Source of the DNA: Nocardia terrae
Lineage (GTDB): Bacteria; Actinomycetota; Actinomycetes; Mycobacteriales; Mycobacteriaceae
DNA: 64,000 bases
Direction of reading: 5' to 3'
NCBI RefSeq assembly: GCF_009760405.1
Contig: NZ_WRPP01000008.1
Span: 62,001 to 126,000, forward strand
Part shown: positions 24,977-33,782 of the stretch, in pieces
Layout: each line of letters starts with the position of its first letter
Numbering within the stretch: the first letter of the stretch is position 1
Program-made: the position numbers and the translations under genes
The notes under the pieces: generated by a model
What the model was told of the DNA's origin: nothing
Databases searched by the model: none
Seen by the model: the letters and a program-made list of their open reading frames with translations, nothing else

Positions 24977-25555
24977 ATGGCATCGGCCCCCAATCCAGAA
25001 CTGCGCAGCGCCAAGTCCCATCAGGCGATCCTGGACGCGACCTTCGAACTCGCGGTCAGCAAGGGCTACGGCAAACTCACCATCGAGGCCATCGCCGCCA
25101 AGGCCGGGGTGGGCAAGCAGACCATCTACCGGTGGTGGCCGTCCAAGGGCGCGATCGCGCTCGAGGCCATCAACGACCAGATCGGTTCCACCACCGACTT
25201 TCCCGACACCGGTGACATCGCCGCCGATCTGAAGACCCAGATCAACGGGCTGTCCCGGATGCTGGCCGGCGACGTCGGCTGCGTCTACCGCGGCGTCATC
25301 GCGGAGGCGCAGAACGACCCGAAGCTCATGCGGATGGTCCGCGAGACCTTCGTCGAGCCCCGGGCCGAAAAGGGCGCGGTGCGGCTCGAATCCGCCATCC
25401 GCGCCGGTCAGATCCGCGACGACCTCTCCGTGCTGGCCATGACGAACATGCTCTACGGCCCGGTCTACGTGCGGTTCCTGCTCGGCGTCGGCGACGTCGC
25501 CGACTCGGCGGACCTGGTGGACCCGATCCTCGACGGGCTGCGCCCACGGCCGTGA
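24977..25555 (+). CDS. TetR family transcriptional regulator
   Basis: A 192-residue TetR repressor. The DNA-binding domain at residues 15-60 includes LTIEAIAAKAGVGKQTIYRWW, with KGAIALEAIND after it. The ligand domain is the TetR_C type common in actinobacteria (QINGLSRMLAGDVGCVYRGV). The two 17-bp palindromes in the divergent region are the likely binding sites, giving control of itself and of the small membrane protein. The ligand is unknown. A 17-bp stem terminator follows the stop codon. Confidence 0.9.
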   Translation: MASAPNPELRSAKSHQAILDATFELAVSKGYGKLTIEAIAAKAGVGKQTIYRWWPSKGAIALEAINDQIGSTTDFPDTGDIAADLKTQINGLSRMLAGDVGCVYRGVIAEAQNDPKLMRMVRETFVEPRAEKGAVRLESAIRAGQIRDDLSVLAMTNMLYGPVYVRFLLGVGDVADSADLVDPILDGLRPRP

Positions 25556-25563
25556 CGGCAAAA

Positions 25564-25600
25564 CGAGCGGGGCGGAACCGATTCGGTTCCGCCCCGCTCG
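25564..25600 (+). terminator. 17-bp perfect-stem terminator
   Basis: Arms 25564-25580 and 25584-25600 pair perfectly around a three-base loop, 8 bp after the TetR stop codon. ileS ends on the other strand at 25680, so it may also receive transcription from that side. Confidence 0.8.
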
Positions 25601-25679
25601 AGATCTGCAGCGCCGCACGATTCCTGACTCCGTGCCCCGCTGCTCCAGCAGCGGGGCAAGGGAATCGAAGGAGTTTCGG

Positions 25680-28600
25680 CTACGCCTTGACGATCGAGAC
25701 CTTCACGCCGCCCACGATCTCGGCAGCCTCGGCACCGGCCCCACCGAAAGTGAGTGCGGTGGCGAGGATCTCGCCCGCGATCAGATCGCGGTGGGTCTCC
25801 GCCCAGCCGAGCCGCTCGGCCGGGACGTCGAGGACCACGGTGATGCGGTCGGACACGTCCAGCCCCAGCGACTTCCGGGTCTCCTGCAGGTCGCGGATGA
25901 GGTCGCGGGCCCAGCCCTCGGCCTCGAGCTCCTCGGTGACCACCGAGTTCAGCACCACCAGACCGGCATTGCCGGGCAGGGCGGCGGTGGACTCGGGCTC
26001 GGCGGCGACCAGGCGCTGGGTGTATTCCTCGGGCAGCAGGGCGATTCCGGCGGCGCTGACGGTGCCGTCGGCGGCCTCGCTCCACTCACCGGCCTTGACC
26101 GCCTTGATGACCGTCTGCACCTCCTTGCCGATGCGGGGTCCGGCGGCGCGGGCGTTCACCACGAGTTCGAAGCGGCCGTGCGCGGCCACATCGGTGGTGA
26201 GGTCGACGCGCTTGACGTTCACCTCGTCGGCGATGAGATCCACGAAGGGCCGCAGGCGTTCCGCGTCGGCGGCGGCCACGGTGACCTCCGAGAGCGGCAG
26301 GCGCACCCGGAGATTCTGCGCCTTGCGCAGGCTCAGCACCGTGGAGCAGACCGTGCGGACCTCGTCCATGGCCGACACCAGCTCGGCGTCGTGCGGGAGC
26401 TCGGTCTCGCTCGGCCAGTCGGCCAGGTGCACCGAGCGCTCGCCGGTGAGGCCGCGCCAGATCACCTCGGCGATGAGCGGCAGCAGCGGGGCCGCCAGCC
26501 GCGTGGTCACCTCGAGCACCGTGTGCAGGGTGTCGATGGCGTCGCGGTCCTCTTCCCAGAAGCGCGAACGCGACCGGCGCACATACCAGTTGGTGAGCGC
26601 GTCGGCGAAGGTGCGCAGCTCGTCGCACGCGGTGGCGACGTCGTACACCTCGAGCGCCTCGGTCATCGCGTCGCGGGTCGCCGCGAGCTTGGCCAGGATG
26701 TACCGGTCGAGAACGTGCTTCGAGTCCGTGCGCCAGGCGCCCGGCTCGGTGGCGTACAGCTGCAGGAACGTCCACGCGTTCCACAGCGGGCGCAGCGCCT
26801 GGCTGACGCCCTCGCGGATACCGCGCTCGGTGACGATCAGGTTGCCGCCGCGCAGCACCGGCGACGCCATGAGGAACCACCGCATGGCGTCGGAGCCGTC
26901 GCGGTCGAACACCTCGTTGACGTCCGGGTAGTTGCCCTTGGACTTGGACATCTTGAGGCCGTCGTCGCCGAGCACGATGCCGTGCGCCACAACGGACTTG
27001 AACGCCGGGCGGTCGAACAGCGCGGTCGAGAGGATGTGCAGGTTGTAGAACCAGCCGCGGGTCTGGCCGTTGTACTCGACGATGAAGTCGCCGGGGCTGT
27101 GCGCCGGCGCGTCCGGAGTTCCCTCGAACCACTCCTTGTTCTCGAAGGGGTAGTGCACCTGCGCGTACGGCATGGACCCGGACTCGAACCAGCAGTCGAG
27201 CACCTCGGGGGTGCGCCGCATCATCGACTTCCCGGTCGGGTCATCGGGATTCGGGCGCACCAGCTCGTCGATGCCCGGCCGGTGCAGATCCGTCGGCCGC
27301 ACGCCGAAGTCCTGCTCGAGCTGATCCAGCGAGCCGTACACGTCCACGCGCGGGTAGGCCGGATCGTCGGAGACCCACACCGGGATCGGCGCGCCCCAGT
27401 AGCGGTTGCGGCTGATGTTCCAGTCGTGCGCGTTCTGCAGCCACTTGCCGAACTGGCCGTCGCGGATGTGCTCCGGGACCCAGGTGATCTCCTTGTTGAG
27501 CTCCACCATGCGGTCGCGGAAGGTGGTGACCGCCACGAACCACGACGGCACCGCCATGTAGATCAGCGGCTGGCCCGAGCGCCAGGAGTGCGGATAGGAG
27601 TGCTCGATGGTCTCGTGCCGCAACAGCTTTCCGGCGGCCTTGAGGTCCTTGATGATGACCGGGTTGGCGTCGAAGACCATCAGGCCCTCGTACGCCGGCA
27701 CCATCGAGGTGAACTTGCCGCCGGCGTCCAGCGGCTGCACGACCTCGATCCCGTTGGCCGAGGCGACATCCATGTCCTCCTCACCGAACGCGGGCGCGAG
27801 GTGCACCACGCCGGTGCCGGAGTCGGTGGTCACGTAGTCGGCGTTGAGCACCCGGTGCGCGTTGGGGTGGCCCAGGAAGAAGTCGAAGGGCGGCAGGTAG
27901 TGCAGGCCCTCGAGCGCCGCGCCCGAGTGCTCGGACAGCACGGTCGGCTCCTCGCCCAGTTCGCGGGCGTAGTGCGAGACGCGCTCGGCGGCAAGCACGT
28001 AGCGCTTGCCGTCCTTGCCCTCGACGTGGGCGTAGGTGATGTCGGGGTGCACCGCGATCGCGAGGTTGGACGGCAGCGTCCACGGCGTGGTGGTCCAGAT
28101 GAGGGCGTTGGCGCCGTCGAGCGCGTGCAGCGGGTGGTCGGCCGGGACGCGCAGCACCATGTCGACGGTGACCGCCGGATCCTGGCGCATCCGGTAGGAG
28201 TCGTCGAGGCGCGCCTCCTGATTGCTCAGTGGTGTCTGCTCGTACCAGCTGTAGGGCAGCACCCGGAAGCCCTGATAGATCAGGCCCTTGTCGTACAGCG
28301 ACTTGAACGCCCACATGACCGATTCCATGAAGTCGAGGTCGAGGGTTTTGTAGTCGTTGTCGAAGTCGACCCAGCGCGCCTGACGGGTCACATAGTTACG
28401 CCACTCGTTGGTGTAGCGAAGTACCGAGGATTTGCACGCGGCATTGAATTCCGCGAGGCCCATGGCATCGATCTGTGATTTGTCCGTGATACCGAGCTGC
28501 TTCTCGGCTTCGATTTCCGCGGGCAGACCGTGAGTATCCCAACCGAATCGTCGTTCCACCTTCTTCCCGCGCATGGTTTGGAAACGCGGGATCAAATCCT

Positions 28601-28835
28601 TGACGTATCCGGTGAGCAGATGGCCGTAGTGCGGCAATCCGTTGGCGAAGGGCGGACCGTCGTAGAAGACGAATTCCGGTGCATCGGAACGGTTCTCGAT
28701 GCTGGCACGGAAGGTGTCGTCGGCGGCCCAGTAGTCGAGGACCCGCTGCTCCAGCTCAGGGAAGGACACCTGGCCGCTGGTCTTGCTCAGATCGACGCGG
28801 GGGTATGCGCTTCGGGTGGTGGTCTCGTCCGCCAT
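25680..28835 (-). CDS. ileS: Isoleucyl-tRNA synthetase, class-2 (IleRS2) type
   Basis: A 1051-residue class I synthetase that charges tRNA-Ile. The HIGH site reads PHYGH within GPPFANGLPHYGH and the KMSKS site is intact in LKMSKSKGNYPDV. An editing domain lies between them, and anticodon-binding helices (DRYILAKLAATRDAM, FWEEDRDAIDTLH) and a C-terminal extension follow. The PHYGH form and the length are those of the eukaryote-like IleRS2 group, linked to natural mupirocin tolerance in other bacteria (established for the group). ATG 28835 follows an AGAGG site. Expression is controlled by the T-box leader upstream. Confidence 0.95.
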   Translation of the reverse strand: MADETTTRSAYPRVDLSKTSGQVSFPELEQRVLDYWAADDTFRASIENRSDAPEFVFYDGPPFANGLPHYGHLLTGYVKDLIPRFQTMRGKKVERRFGWDTHGLPAEIEAEKQLGITDKSQIDAMGLAEFNAACKSSVLRYTNEWRNYVTRQARWVDFDNDYKTLDLDFMESVMWAFKSLYDKGLIYQGFRVLPYSWYEQTPLSNQEARLDDSYRMRQDPAVTVDMVLRVPADHPLHALDGANALIWTTTPWTLPSNLAIAVHPDITYAHVEGKDGKRYVLAAERVSHYARELGEEPTVLSEHSGAALEGLHYLPPFDFFLGHPNAHRVLNADYVTTDSGTGVVHLAPAFGEEDMDVASANGIEVVQPLDAGGKFTSMVPAYEGLMVFDANPVIIKDLKAAGKLLRHETIEHSYPHSWRSGQPLIYMAVPSWFVAVTTFRDRMVELNKEITWVPEHIRDGQFGKWLQNAHDWNISRNRYWGAPIPVWVSDDPAYPRVDVYGSLDQLEQDFGVRPTDLHRPGIDELVRPNPDDPTGKSMMRRTPEVLDCWFESGSMPYAQVHYPFENKEWFEGTPDAPAHSPGDFIVEYNGQTRGWFYNLHILSTALFDRPAFKSVVAHGIVLGDDGLKMSKSKGNYPDVNEVFDRDGSDAMRWFLMASPVLRGGNLIVTERGIREGVSQALRPLWNAWTFLQLYATEPGAWRTDSKHVLDRYILAKLAATRDAMTEALEVYDVATACDELRTFADALTNWYVRRSRSRFWEEDRDAIDTLHTVLEVTTRLAAPLLPLIAEVIWRGLTGERSVHLADWPSETELPHDAELVSAMDEVRTVCSTVLSLRKAQNLRVRLPLSEVTVAAADAERLRPFVDLIADEVNVKRVDLTTDVAAHGRFELVVNARAAGPRIGKEVQTVIKAVKAGEWSEAADGTVSAAGIALLPEEYTQRLVAAEPESTAALPGNAGLVVLNSVVTEELEAEGWARDLIRDLQETRKSLGLDVSDRITVVLDVPAERLGWAETHRDLIAGEILATALTFGGAGAEAAEIVGGVKVSIVKA

Positions 28836-28839
28836 GGCG

Positions 28840-29077
28840 GCCTCTCGTCTCCTCGTGCCATCACGTGTGGGCACGGGGACGATTCCGGCACTCGGTGCGC
28901 CGTAACCGCGGTACCACCCCGCTTGCCCGACCCTGGATCACGAAAACCCTTGTAGGACCGAGCCTCTCGTCGCGAGCTGTGACGGGCTCACCCGTTCGGT
29001 TCTACTGAGCGAGCAGGCTCGCCGTTCTTCCGAAGACTCCCCGGTGATGGCCGGATCAACGCCGTAAAACTGTCTCC
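28840..29077 (-). promoter_or_regulatory. T-box riboswitch leader of ileS
   Basis: The untranslated leader carries the invariant T-box sequence GGGTGGTACCGCGG (minus strand, near 28920-28906), which pairs with the tRNA acceptor end. Upstream, at 29056-29054, an ATC triplet sits in a loop-like context (GTTGATCCGGCC), matching an isoleucine specifier. The order fits the actinobacterial ileS T-boxes with a very short stem I, which act on translation by exposing the ribosome site when uncharged tRNA-Ile binds (established for mycobacteria). A TAGTAT -10 box at 29083-29078 places the transcript start near 29070. No U-run terminator precedes ileS, in line with translational control. Together with the terminator beyond it, this accounts for the 321-bp gap. 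Confidence 0.92.
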
Positions 29078-29085
29078 ATACTAGC

Positions 29086-29121
29086 GGGGCGGGTCCAGCG
29101 GTTATTCCGCGGACCCGCCCC
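29086..29121 (-). terminator. Terminator stem between the small membrane gene and ileS
   Basis: GGGGCGGGTCC (29086-29096) pairs with GGACCCGCCCC (29111-29121) and the inner AGCGG/CCGC extends it. It lies 35 bp after the stop of the upstream minus-strand gene and directly before the ileS -10 box, so the -35 region of ileS lies inside the terminator. Confidence 0.75.
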
Positions 29122-29156
29122 ACAGCTAGAACTCCATCTATCTCGATCGACTCGCC

Positions 29157-29435
29157 TCAGTGTTTGGCATGTCTCCCGCCCGGTCGCGACGAGGCATCCT
29201 CGTCGTTCTCGGTCCGCAGCGACAACGCACTGACGAGCAACAGCACCGCGCCGATCACGCACACGATGATGCAGCCCCATGCCCAGATCACCGAACCGGT
29301 GGTCAGTGCGGTCACCAGCAGGCCGAAACCCACGGCGGCGAGCGCGAGCGTCATCACGAGCAAGTGCACCACCCCCTCGTTGGGCTTCGATGGCTCGGGC
29401 CATCGGAGGACTCGAAAGGTTGGCGACGAGGCCAC
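29157..29435 (-). CDS. Small two-helix membrane protein of unknown function
   Basis: A 92-residue protein with two membrane helices (about 21-44 and 48-71) joined by a very short loop, and a charged C-terminal tail ending in RPGGRHAKH. I do not recognise a family. It starts with GTG 54 bp after wag31 and ends before a terminator, so it may be the last gene of the division cluster; a role in polar growth would be speculation. Confidence 0.6.
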   Translation of the reverse strand: MASSPTFRVLRWPEPSKPNEGVVHLLVMTLALAAVGFGLLVTALTTGSVIWAWGCIIVCVIGAVLLLVSALSLRTENDEDASSRPGGRHAKH

Positions 29436-29489
29436 ACCGCCCCCGGATTCACCGGGCGCAGTACGACTTCGCTGGCCGTATTACCGACT

Positions 29490-30320
29490 CTACTTGCTGC
29501 CCTTGAGAAGTGCGCCGTTGCCCGACGCGTCCTGGCCGAACTCGCCGCCGTCGACCGGGACAGCCGAACCACGGTTCTCCAGCTCCTCCAGCTGCGACTC
29601 CAGGTAGGACTTCAGGCGCACACGGTATTCGCGCTCGAAGGTCTTGAGCTGCTCGATGCGGCTCTCCAGCACGCTGCGCTGCTGGGTGATGGTGGCCATG
29701 ATCTCGGTGTGCTTACGCTCGGCGTCGGCCTGCAGGGCGTCGGCCTTCTCCTTGGCCTGGCGCAGCTGGGAATCCGAGCGGGTCTGCGCGTCGGACAGCA
29801 TGGCCTCGGCCTTCTGGCGGGCGTCGGCGATCATGGCCTCGGAGCGGGTCCGCGCGTCGCTGACCAGTCGCTCCGAGTTGGCTCTGGCGTTGGCCAGCAG
29901 TTGCTCGGCCTCGGTCTTGGCGTCGGAGGTGAGGCGGTCGGCCATCTCCTGAGCCAGCGAAAGCACCTTGGCGGCCTGCAGATTGGCATCCGCGGAGGGG
30001 GCGTCCTGCTTGACCGGGGCGACCGGTACGGGGGCCGGCATCGGAGCCGGGGGCACGGGCGGAGCGGCCTTGATGGGCTCCGGGGCGATGGGCGCCTTCA
30101 CGGTCTGGACCGCGGGGCCCCGATTCTTCTTGGCATCGGACAGTTCCGCGTCCAACTCGGCAACGCGCTGGCGAAGATCCGCGTTCTCCTCGATGAGGCG
30201 TGAGAGCTCCTGCTCGACCAGGTCGAGGAAGGCGTCAACTTCGTCCTCGTTGTATCCGCGCTTCCCGATCGGTGGTTTGCTGAACGCGACGTTATGAACA
30301 TCGGCGGGGGTCAGCGGCAT
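29490..30320 (-). CDS. wag31: Polar growth/cell-division protein Wag31 (DivIVA)
   Basis: A 276-residue DivIVA homologue that marks cell poles and organises apical wall growth in actinobacteria. Residues 1-60 form the DivIVA domain (LTPADVHNVAFSKPPIG, GYNEDEVDAFLDLVEQE), with the phosphoacceptor Thr position near the N-terminus. A Pro/Ala/Val-rich spacer (about 75-115) follows, then a long coiled coil (about 118-255) and a short polar end. It is the last major gene of the dcw cluster, 72 bp after yggT, matching the mycobacterial order. It is normally essential and a target of Ser/Thr kinases. Confidence 0.95.
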   Translation of the reverse strand: MPLTPADVHNVAFSKPPIGKRGYNEDEVDAFLDLVEQELSRLIEENADLRQRVAELDAELSDAKKNRGPAVQTVKAPIAPEPIKAAPPVPPAPMPAPVPVAPVKQDAPSADANLQAAKVLSLAQEMADRLTSDAKTEAEQLLANARANSERLVSDARTRSEAMIADARQKAEAMLSDAQTRSDSQLRQAKEKADALQADAERKHTEIMATITQQRSVLESRIEQLKTFEREYRVRLKSYLESQLEELENRGSAVPVDGGEFGQDASGNGALLKGSK

Positions 30321-30392
30321 GGAACGATCCCTTCACGCTTCGTATGGAGATCTAGCGGTAGATCTGGGCAAGCTTTCTTTCGGCTCATTCTG

Positions 30393-30695
30393 TCACACCT
30401 GAGCTACCGACTGCCCTAGCTGGCCCGTGATCGACATCAGGATGAAGACGATAAACAGCAGGACCATAATCGACAGATCGAGCCGAATTCCCCCAAGATT
30501 CACTGGGGGTATCAAACGCCTCAGAAGTTTCACCGGAGGGTCGGTGATCGTGAAGATCACCTCCAAGATGATCACCACGAAGCCCGTCGGCCGCCAGTCT
30601 CGCGCGAAGCTGCGGATGAACTCGACGATGACTCGGCTGATCAGCAGCAGCCAGAAGAGGAACAGCAGTAGGTTCAACACTCCGAACAGGGCCAC
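30393..30695 (-). CDS. YggT family membrane protein
   Basis: A 100-residue protein with two YggT-type hydrophobic segments: FLFWLLLISRVIVEFIRSF near the N-terminus and LSIMVLLFIVFILMSITG near the C-terminus, with the conserved TDPPVKLLRRLIPP between them. It sits between sepF and wag31 as in other actinobacteria and is thought to help envelope or septum assembly; its biochemical role is unknown. The GTG at 30695 was chosen because the longer frame adds a polar leader not typical of the family. Upstream are 278 bp with no gene. Confidence 0.88.
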   Translation of the reverse strand: MALFGVLNLLLFLFWLLLISRVIVEFIRSFARDWRPTGFVVIILEVIFTITDPPVKLLRRLIPPVNLGGIRLDLSIMVLLFIVFILMSITGQLGQSVAQV

Positions 30696-30973
30696 CCAAC
30701 CACTCTGCCTCAGATTCCATGATCGGCAAAATAGAAACACTGATCGCCCCGGTCACAGCTGGGCCGCTGCCGCATGACCGCTGGCCAGGCTCGCTGACAC
30801 ACCCTGTGGCACTCGAATACCCGACAACTCGGGCGCAAGACTCCCCCACGATTCCCCCGCGACTTCGTCGCAACCCCCGTATACGCGGCGCAATTCATTG
30901 CCGCGGTTAAGTTTTGGCCCCCACGCCAACCCCCGGCTGCCGCCGCCGCGTATCCGCAGCCGACGGCAGCTCG

Positions 30974-31771
30974 TTACTTCTGGTTGTAGAAGCCGTTTTC
31001 CGCGATCCGGCGACGCTCCTCGGCGGAGACGTCCACGTCCGCGGGCGACAGCAGGAAGACCTTCGTCGCGACCTTGTCGAACGAACCGCGAAGGGCGAAG
31101 GCCAGTCCCGCGGCGAAGTCCACGAGACGACGCGCGTCGGAGTTGGACATCTCGACCAGATCCATGATCACCGGGGTGCCGTCGCGGAAGCGCTCGCCGA
31201 TGATGGCGGCCTCCGCGTAGGTGCGCGGGCGCAGCGTGGTGATCTTGGACAAGGTGCCTCCGTCCTCGAAGATCTGGGGACGGCGGGCCGCCTCGATCCG
31301 GCGCTCCTGCTCCCGCAGGTCCTCGATGCGACGCTCCGCGTCGGTATCCATCGCGAGCGCGCCGCGGGTGCTGCCGCGCACCATGGGCGCGCTGCCGCCC
31401 ATGGTCCGGGTGCGGCTGGACGGGGCGGTGTCGATGCGGGTGGGGCGACGGGCCGGCTCGTAGCGGTCGTCGGCGTCGTAGCGGTCGCGGTGATCGCGCT
31501 CGCGGACGTCGTCGGCGTAGTCGTCGCGACGGGAGGCGCTGTAGGCCGGCTTGTAGGGGGCCTTGTACGACGGCTCGTAGGCGGGCTCGTCGTCGTAGTC
31601 GCGCTCGGCGTACCGGTCGTAGTCGCGCTCCCGTTCCCCGTAGGCACGGGGACGACGCTGGCCACGCTCATCGGCGTTCCGGGCGGCTCCGCGGTCGTCG
31701 ACGTAGTCGTCTTCGTAATCCTCGAGCGGAACCATCCCGAAGTACGCCTTGAACTTGTGCAGCGTGCTCAT
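30974..31771 (-). CDS. sepF: Cell division protein SepF
   Basis: A 265-residue SepF, the membrane tether of FtsZ in actinobacteria, which lack FtsA. The N-terminal amphipathic helix (TLHKFKAYFGMVPLEDYE) binds membrane. A very long linker (about 25-165) is rich in Arg, Asp and Tyr in DYDRY-like repeats. The C-terminal domain (TLSKITTLRPRTYAEAAIIG, VIMDLVEMSNSDARRLVDF, FLLSPADVDV) polymerises and binds the FtsZ tail. The linker is longer than in Bacillus SepF. Position after yggS follows the standard dcw order. Confidence 0.95.
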   Translation of the reverse strand: MSTLHKFKAYFGMVPLEDYEDDYVDDRGAARNADERGQRRPRAYGERERDYDRYAERDYDDEPAYEPSYKAPYKPAYSASRRDDYADDVRERDHRDRYDADDRYEPARRPTRIDTAPSSRTRTMGGSAPMVRGSTRGALAMDTDAERRIEDLREQERRIEAARRPQIFEDGGTLSKITTLRPRTYAEAAIIGERFRDGTPVIMDLVEMSNSDARRLVDFAAGLAFALRGSFDKVATKVFLLSPADVDVSAEERRRIAENGFYNQK

Positions 31772-31875
31772 CTGGTCGACCTTCCTTCGGCCCCGGTTGG
31801 CCTGGGGTGTTGTCCTGCTCAGACCTCATCTGTCACCAAGCATATGTTTCAAATGTGACTGGTGAGGTTTCTTTG

Positions 31876-32649
31876 CTACGCCGAGGTTATCGGTCGCGCG
31901 CCCATCAGGGCAGTACCGACACGCACGCACGTGCTCCCGTGGCGGATGGCCGACTCCAAGTCGCCGGACATGCCCGCCGACAGTTCGATCGCGGCGGGGT
32001 GGACGGTCGTTAATGAGGCGTGGATGCGGGCGAGTTGCTCGAAGGCGGCATCGGGTTCCACATCCAGCGGCGGGATCGCCATCAGGCCCGCGAGCTGCAG
32101 CGATTCCGAGGCGGCGACCTGATCGGCGAGGGCGAGCAGGGCCGCGTCCCGGACGCCGCCGCGCTCGGGGTCGGCGTCGAGGGAGACCTGGAGCAGCACG
32201 CGCAAGGGGGTAGTCCGGATTCCGTCGTCGAGAGCGGCCCGGGCACCCGCGTCGAGGGCGCTCGCGAGCCGGTCGCTATCCACCGAGTAGACCGTATCGG
32301 CCCAGCGTGCAACGGCTTTCGCCTTGTTCCGCTGGAGCCGGCCGATGAACTCCCAGCGTATCTGGGACAGGTGTCCCAGCTGCGCCACCTTGCTCGCGGC
32401 CTCCTGTTCGCGGGATTCGCCGAACTCGCGGCGGCCCAGGTGATAGAGGATCTCGATATCCGAGGCCGGGAAGAACTTGGTCACCGGGAGCAGCCGGACC
32501 TCGCCCGGGTCACGCCCCGCGGCCACGCACGCTGCGTCGATACGCTGCAAGAGTGCTGAGAGCGAGGTTTCGAGCTCGGCGGCCCGCCCCGTCGCGGGAG
32601 TGACCTGCGCCGCATCGGATCCCTGTGCGGCGGTGAAGCTTTCGGTCAT
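31876..32649 (-). CDS. YggS/PROSC-type PLP homeostasis protein
   Basis: A 257-residue alanine-racemase-fold protein that holds pyridoxal phosphate and buffers its level. The PLP lysine is Lys58 in LLPVTKFFPASDI; FGESREQEAASK, WEFIGRLQRNKAK and LSAGMSGDLESAIRHG are the conserved loops, the last binding the phosphate. ATG 32649 overlaps the stop of pgeF (ATGA), so the two are co-translated. Presence between ftsZ and sepF is the usual actinobacterial order. Confidence 0.92.
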   Translation of the reverse strand: MTESFTAAQGSDAAQVTPATGRAAELETSLSALLQRIDAACVAAGRDPGEVRLLPVTKFFPASDIEILYHLGRREFGESREQEAASKVAQLGHLSQIRWEFIGRLQRNKAKAVARWADTVYSVDSDRLASALDAGARAALDDGIRTTPLRVLLQVSLDADPERGGVRDAALLALADQVAASESLQLAGLMAIPPLDVEPDAAFEQLARIHASLTTVHPAAIELSAGMSGDLESAIRHGSTCVRVGTALMGARPITSA

Positions 32650-33386
32650 TCTGAAACTCCCTCGGATGACATCCAAATCACACCGGCGAGTCTTCCCGTC
32701 GGCGCGCCGCGCCGGTGTGAGAACAGCGTCTTGTCCTCGATGGTGCAGCGCGGGTCCATCGCCACCGCGCCCACCCCGGCCGCCTCGAGCTGACGGCGGA
32801 TGCCCGCGCGCAGATCCAGCCCCGGCGTGCCCTGGGCGGTGGTGGTCGCGCTGCCGGGCAGGTGCGCCTCGACATCGGCGCGCATGGCGGCGGGCACCTC
32901 GTACTGGCGACCGCTGGCCGCCGGGCCGAGGAACGCGCCGATGCGCTCGGGCTTCGCCCCGACCGACACCATGGCCTCGAGCACGCGGGGCACGATCCCG
33001 ATCCGCGCGCCGATCCGTCCGGCATGCACAGCCGCGATAACCCCGGCCTCGTCATCGGACAACAGAATCGGCACACAGTCAGCAGTCAGCACCACCAGCG
33101 CCAGATCCCGCCGCGTGGTCACCAACGCATCGGTGGCAGGCACCGCCTCCGCCCGCGGCCCATCCACGATCTCCACATTCCGCCCATGGATCTGTTCCAT
33201 CCACACCAACTGCTCCGGCAAGAGCCCCAAACTCTCCGCAAGCCGAACCCGATTGCGCCGCACCGCCTCCGGATCGTCCCCCACGTGATCGCCCAGATTG
33301 AACGAGTCGTAAGGCGCCCGCGAGAACCCGCCCGCTCTGGTCGTCACAACCCGCCGAGTTCGAAAAGTCGGTACAGCAGAAGTCAT
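32646..33386 (-). CDS. pgeF: YfiH/PgeF family multicopper-oxidase-like protein
   Basis: A 246-residue member of the YfiH (DUF152) family. Members act as purine nucleoside phosphorylases/deaminases or as editors of mis-made peptidoglycan precursors. The metal ligands are visible: His in MEQIHGRNVE, Cys in LTADCVPILL and His in AAVHAGRIGAR. The usual HAGWRG is HAGRIG here, probably a clade variant. ATG 33386 follows an untranslated region with a C-rich/G-rich stretch. It lies between ftsZ and yggS and overlaps the latter. Confidence 0.9.
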   Translation of the reverse strand: MTSAVPTFRTRRVVTTRAGGFSRAPYDSFNLGDHVGDDPEAVRRNRVRLAESLGLLPEQLVWMEQIHGRNVEIVDGPRAEAVPATDALVTTRRDLALVVLTADCVPILLSDDEAGVIAAVHAGRIGARIGIVPRVLEAMVSVGAKPERIGAFLGPAASGRQYEVPAAMRADVEAHLPGSATTTAQGTPGLDLRAGIRRQLEAAGVGAVAMDPRCTIEDKTLFSHRRGAPTGRLAGVIWMSSEGVSE

Positions 33387-33447
33387 ACCGTCGAGCGTAG
33401 TAGCCACCCCCAGGCAACCCAGCACTCCCCAAACCCACCCCCGCGTC

Positions 33448-33502
33448 GAGTGGCACACCCCGGAGAGCATTTGTCCTGAATGCCCAGAAAAATGTGCCAC
33501 TC
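33448..33502. repeat. Inverted repeat upstream of pgeF
   Basis: GAGTGGCACA (33448-33457) is mirrored by TGTGCCACTC (33493-33502), with an inner GCATT/AATGC pair inside the 35-nt loop. It is too widely spaced for a simple operator and may be an RNA structure in a leader or the relic of a small element. Confidence 0.5.
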
Positions 33503-33719
33503 ATCGCCTGGTTCGAGGAGGTGGTGGTGTGTTTTGCGGAACGCGCCGGGATTTCGTGGGTTTCGGGACGTGAGGGGGCTGGGACCGGAGGTCGCGAGCG
33601 GCGAGCCAGGCCGCCTCTCTTCCTGATCCAGGCGTCGCCCGACCGGTGAGGGCTGGGACGTGCCGATCCCCCGTTGTCCCGGTGGGCACCGATGGCCCGA
33701 GGGGCCGCCAACGAATGCC

Positions 33720-33752
33720 GATGCGCCCGCTCCGGATCGGAGCGGGCGCATC
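33720..33752 (-). terminator. ftsZ terminator
   Basis: Arms 33720-33734 and 33738-33752 form a perfect 15-bp stem with a three-base loop, 30 bp past the ftsZ stop codon. It should reduce read-through into pgeF and the downstream genes, which therefore need their own promoter. Confidence 0.8.
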
Positions 33753-33782
33753 GTGTGATGGATCCCCTAGCGGCGCTTGGAC

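Larger units (their letters stand above)
33387..33782. other. 396-bp intergenic region between ftsZ and pgeF
   Basis: No gene is supported. It holds the ftsZ terminator (33720-33752), an inverted repeat with 10-bp arms (33448-33457 and 33493-33502), and, nearest pgeF, five G-tracts of three or more on the minus strand (33442-33407). The middle part, about 33510-33715, shows nothing I can name. Confidence 0.6.

Noticed and set aside
25632..28478. A 948-codon open frame on the plus strand
   Set aside because: It is antisense to ileS, whose motifs are complete. The long frame is an artefact of high GC content and has Arg/Gly/His/Val-rich low-complexity wording.
32646..33386. HAGRIG in place of HAGWRG in PgeF as a sign of loss of function
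   Set aside because: All three metal ligands (His, Cys, His) are kept, and actinobacterial members vary at this point, so it is likely a clade variant.
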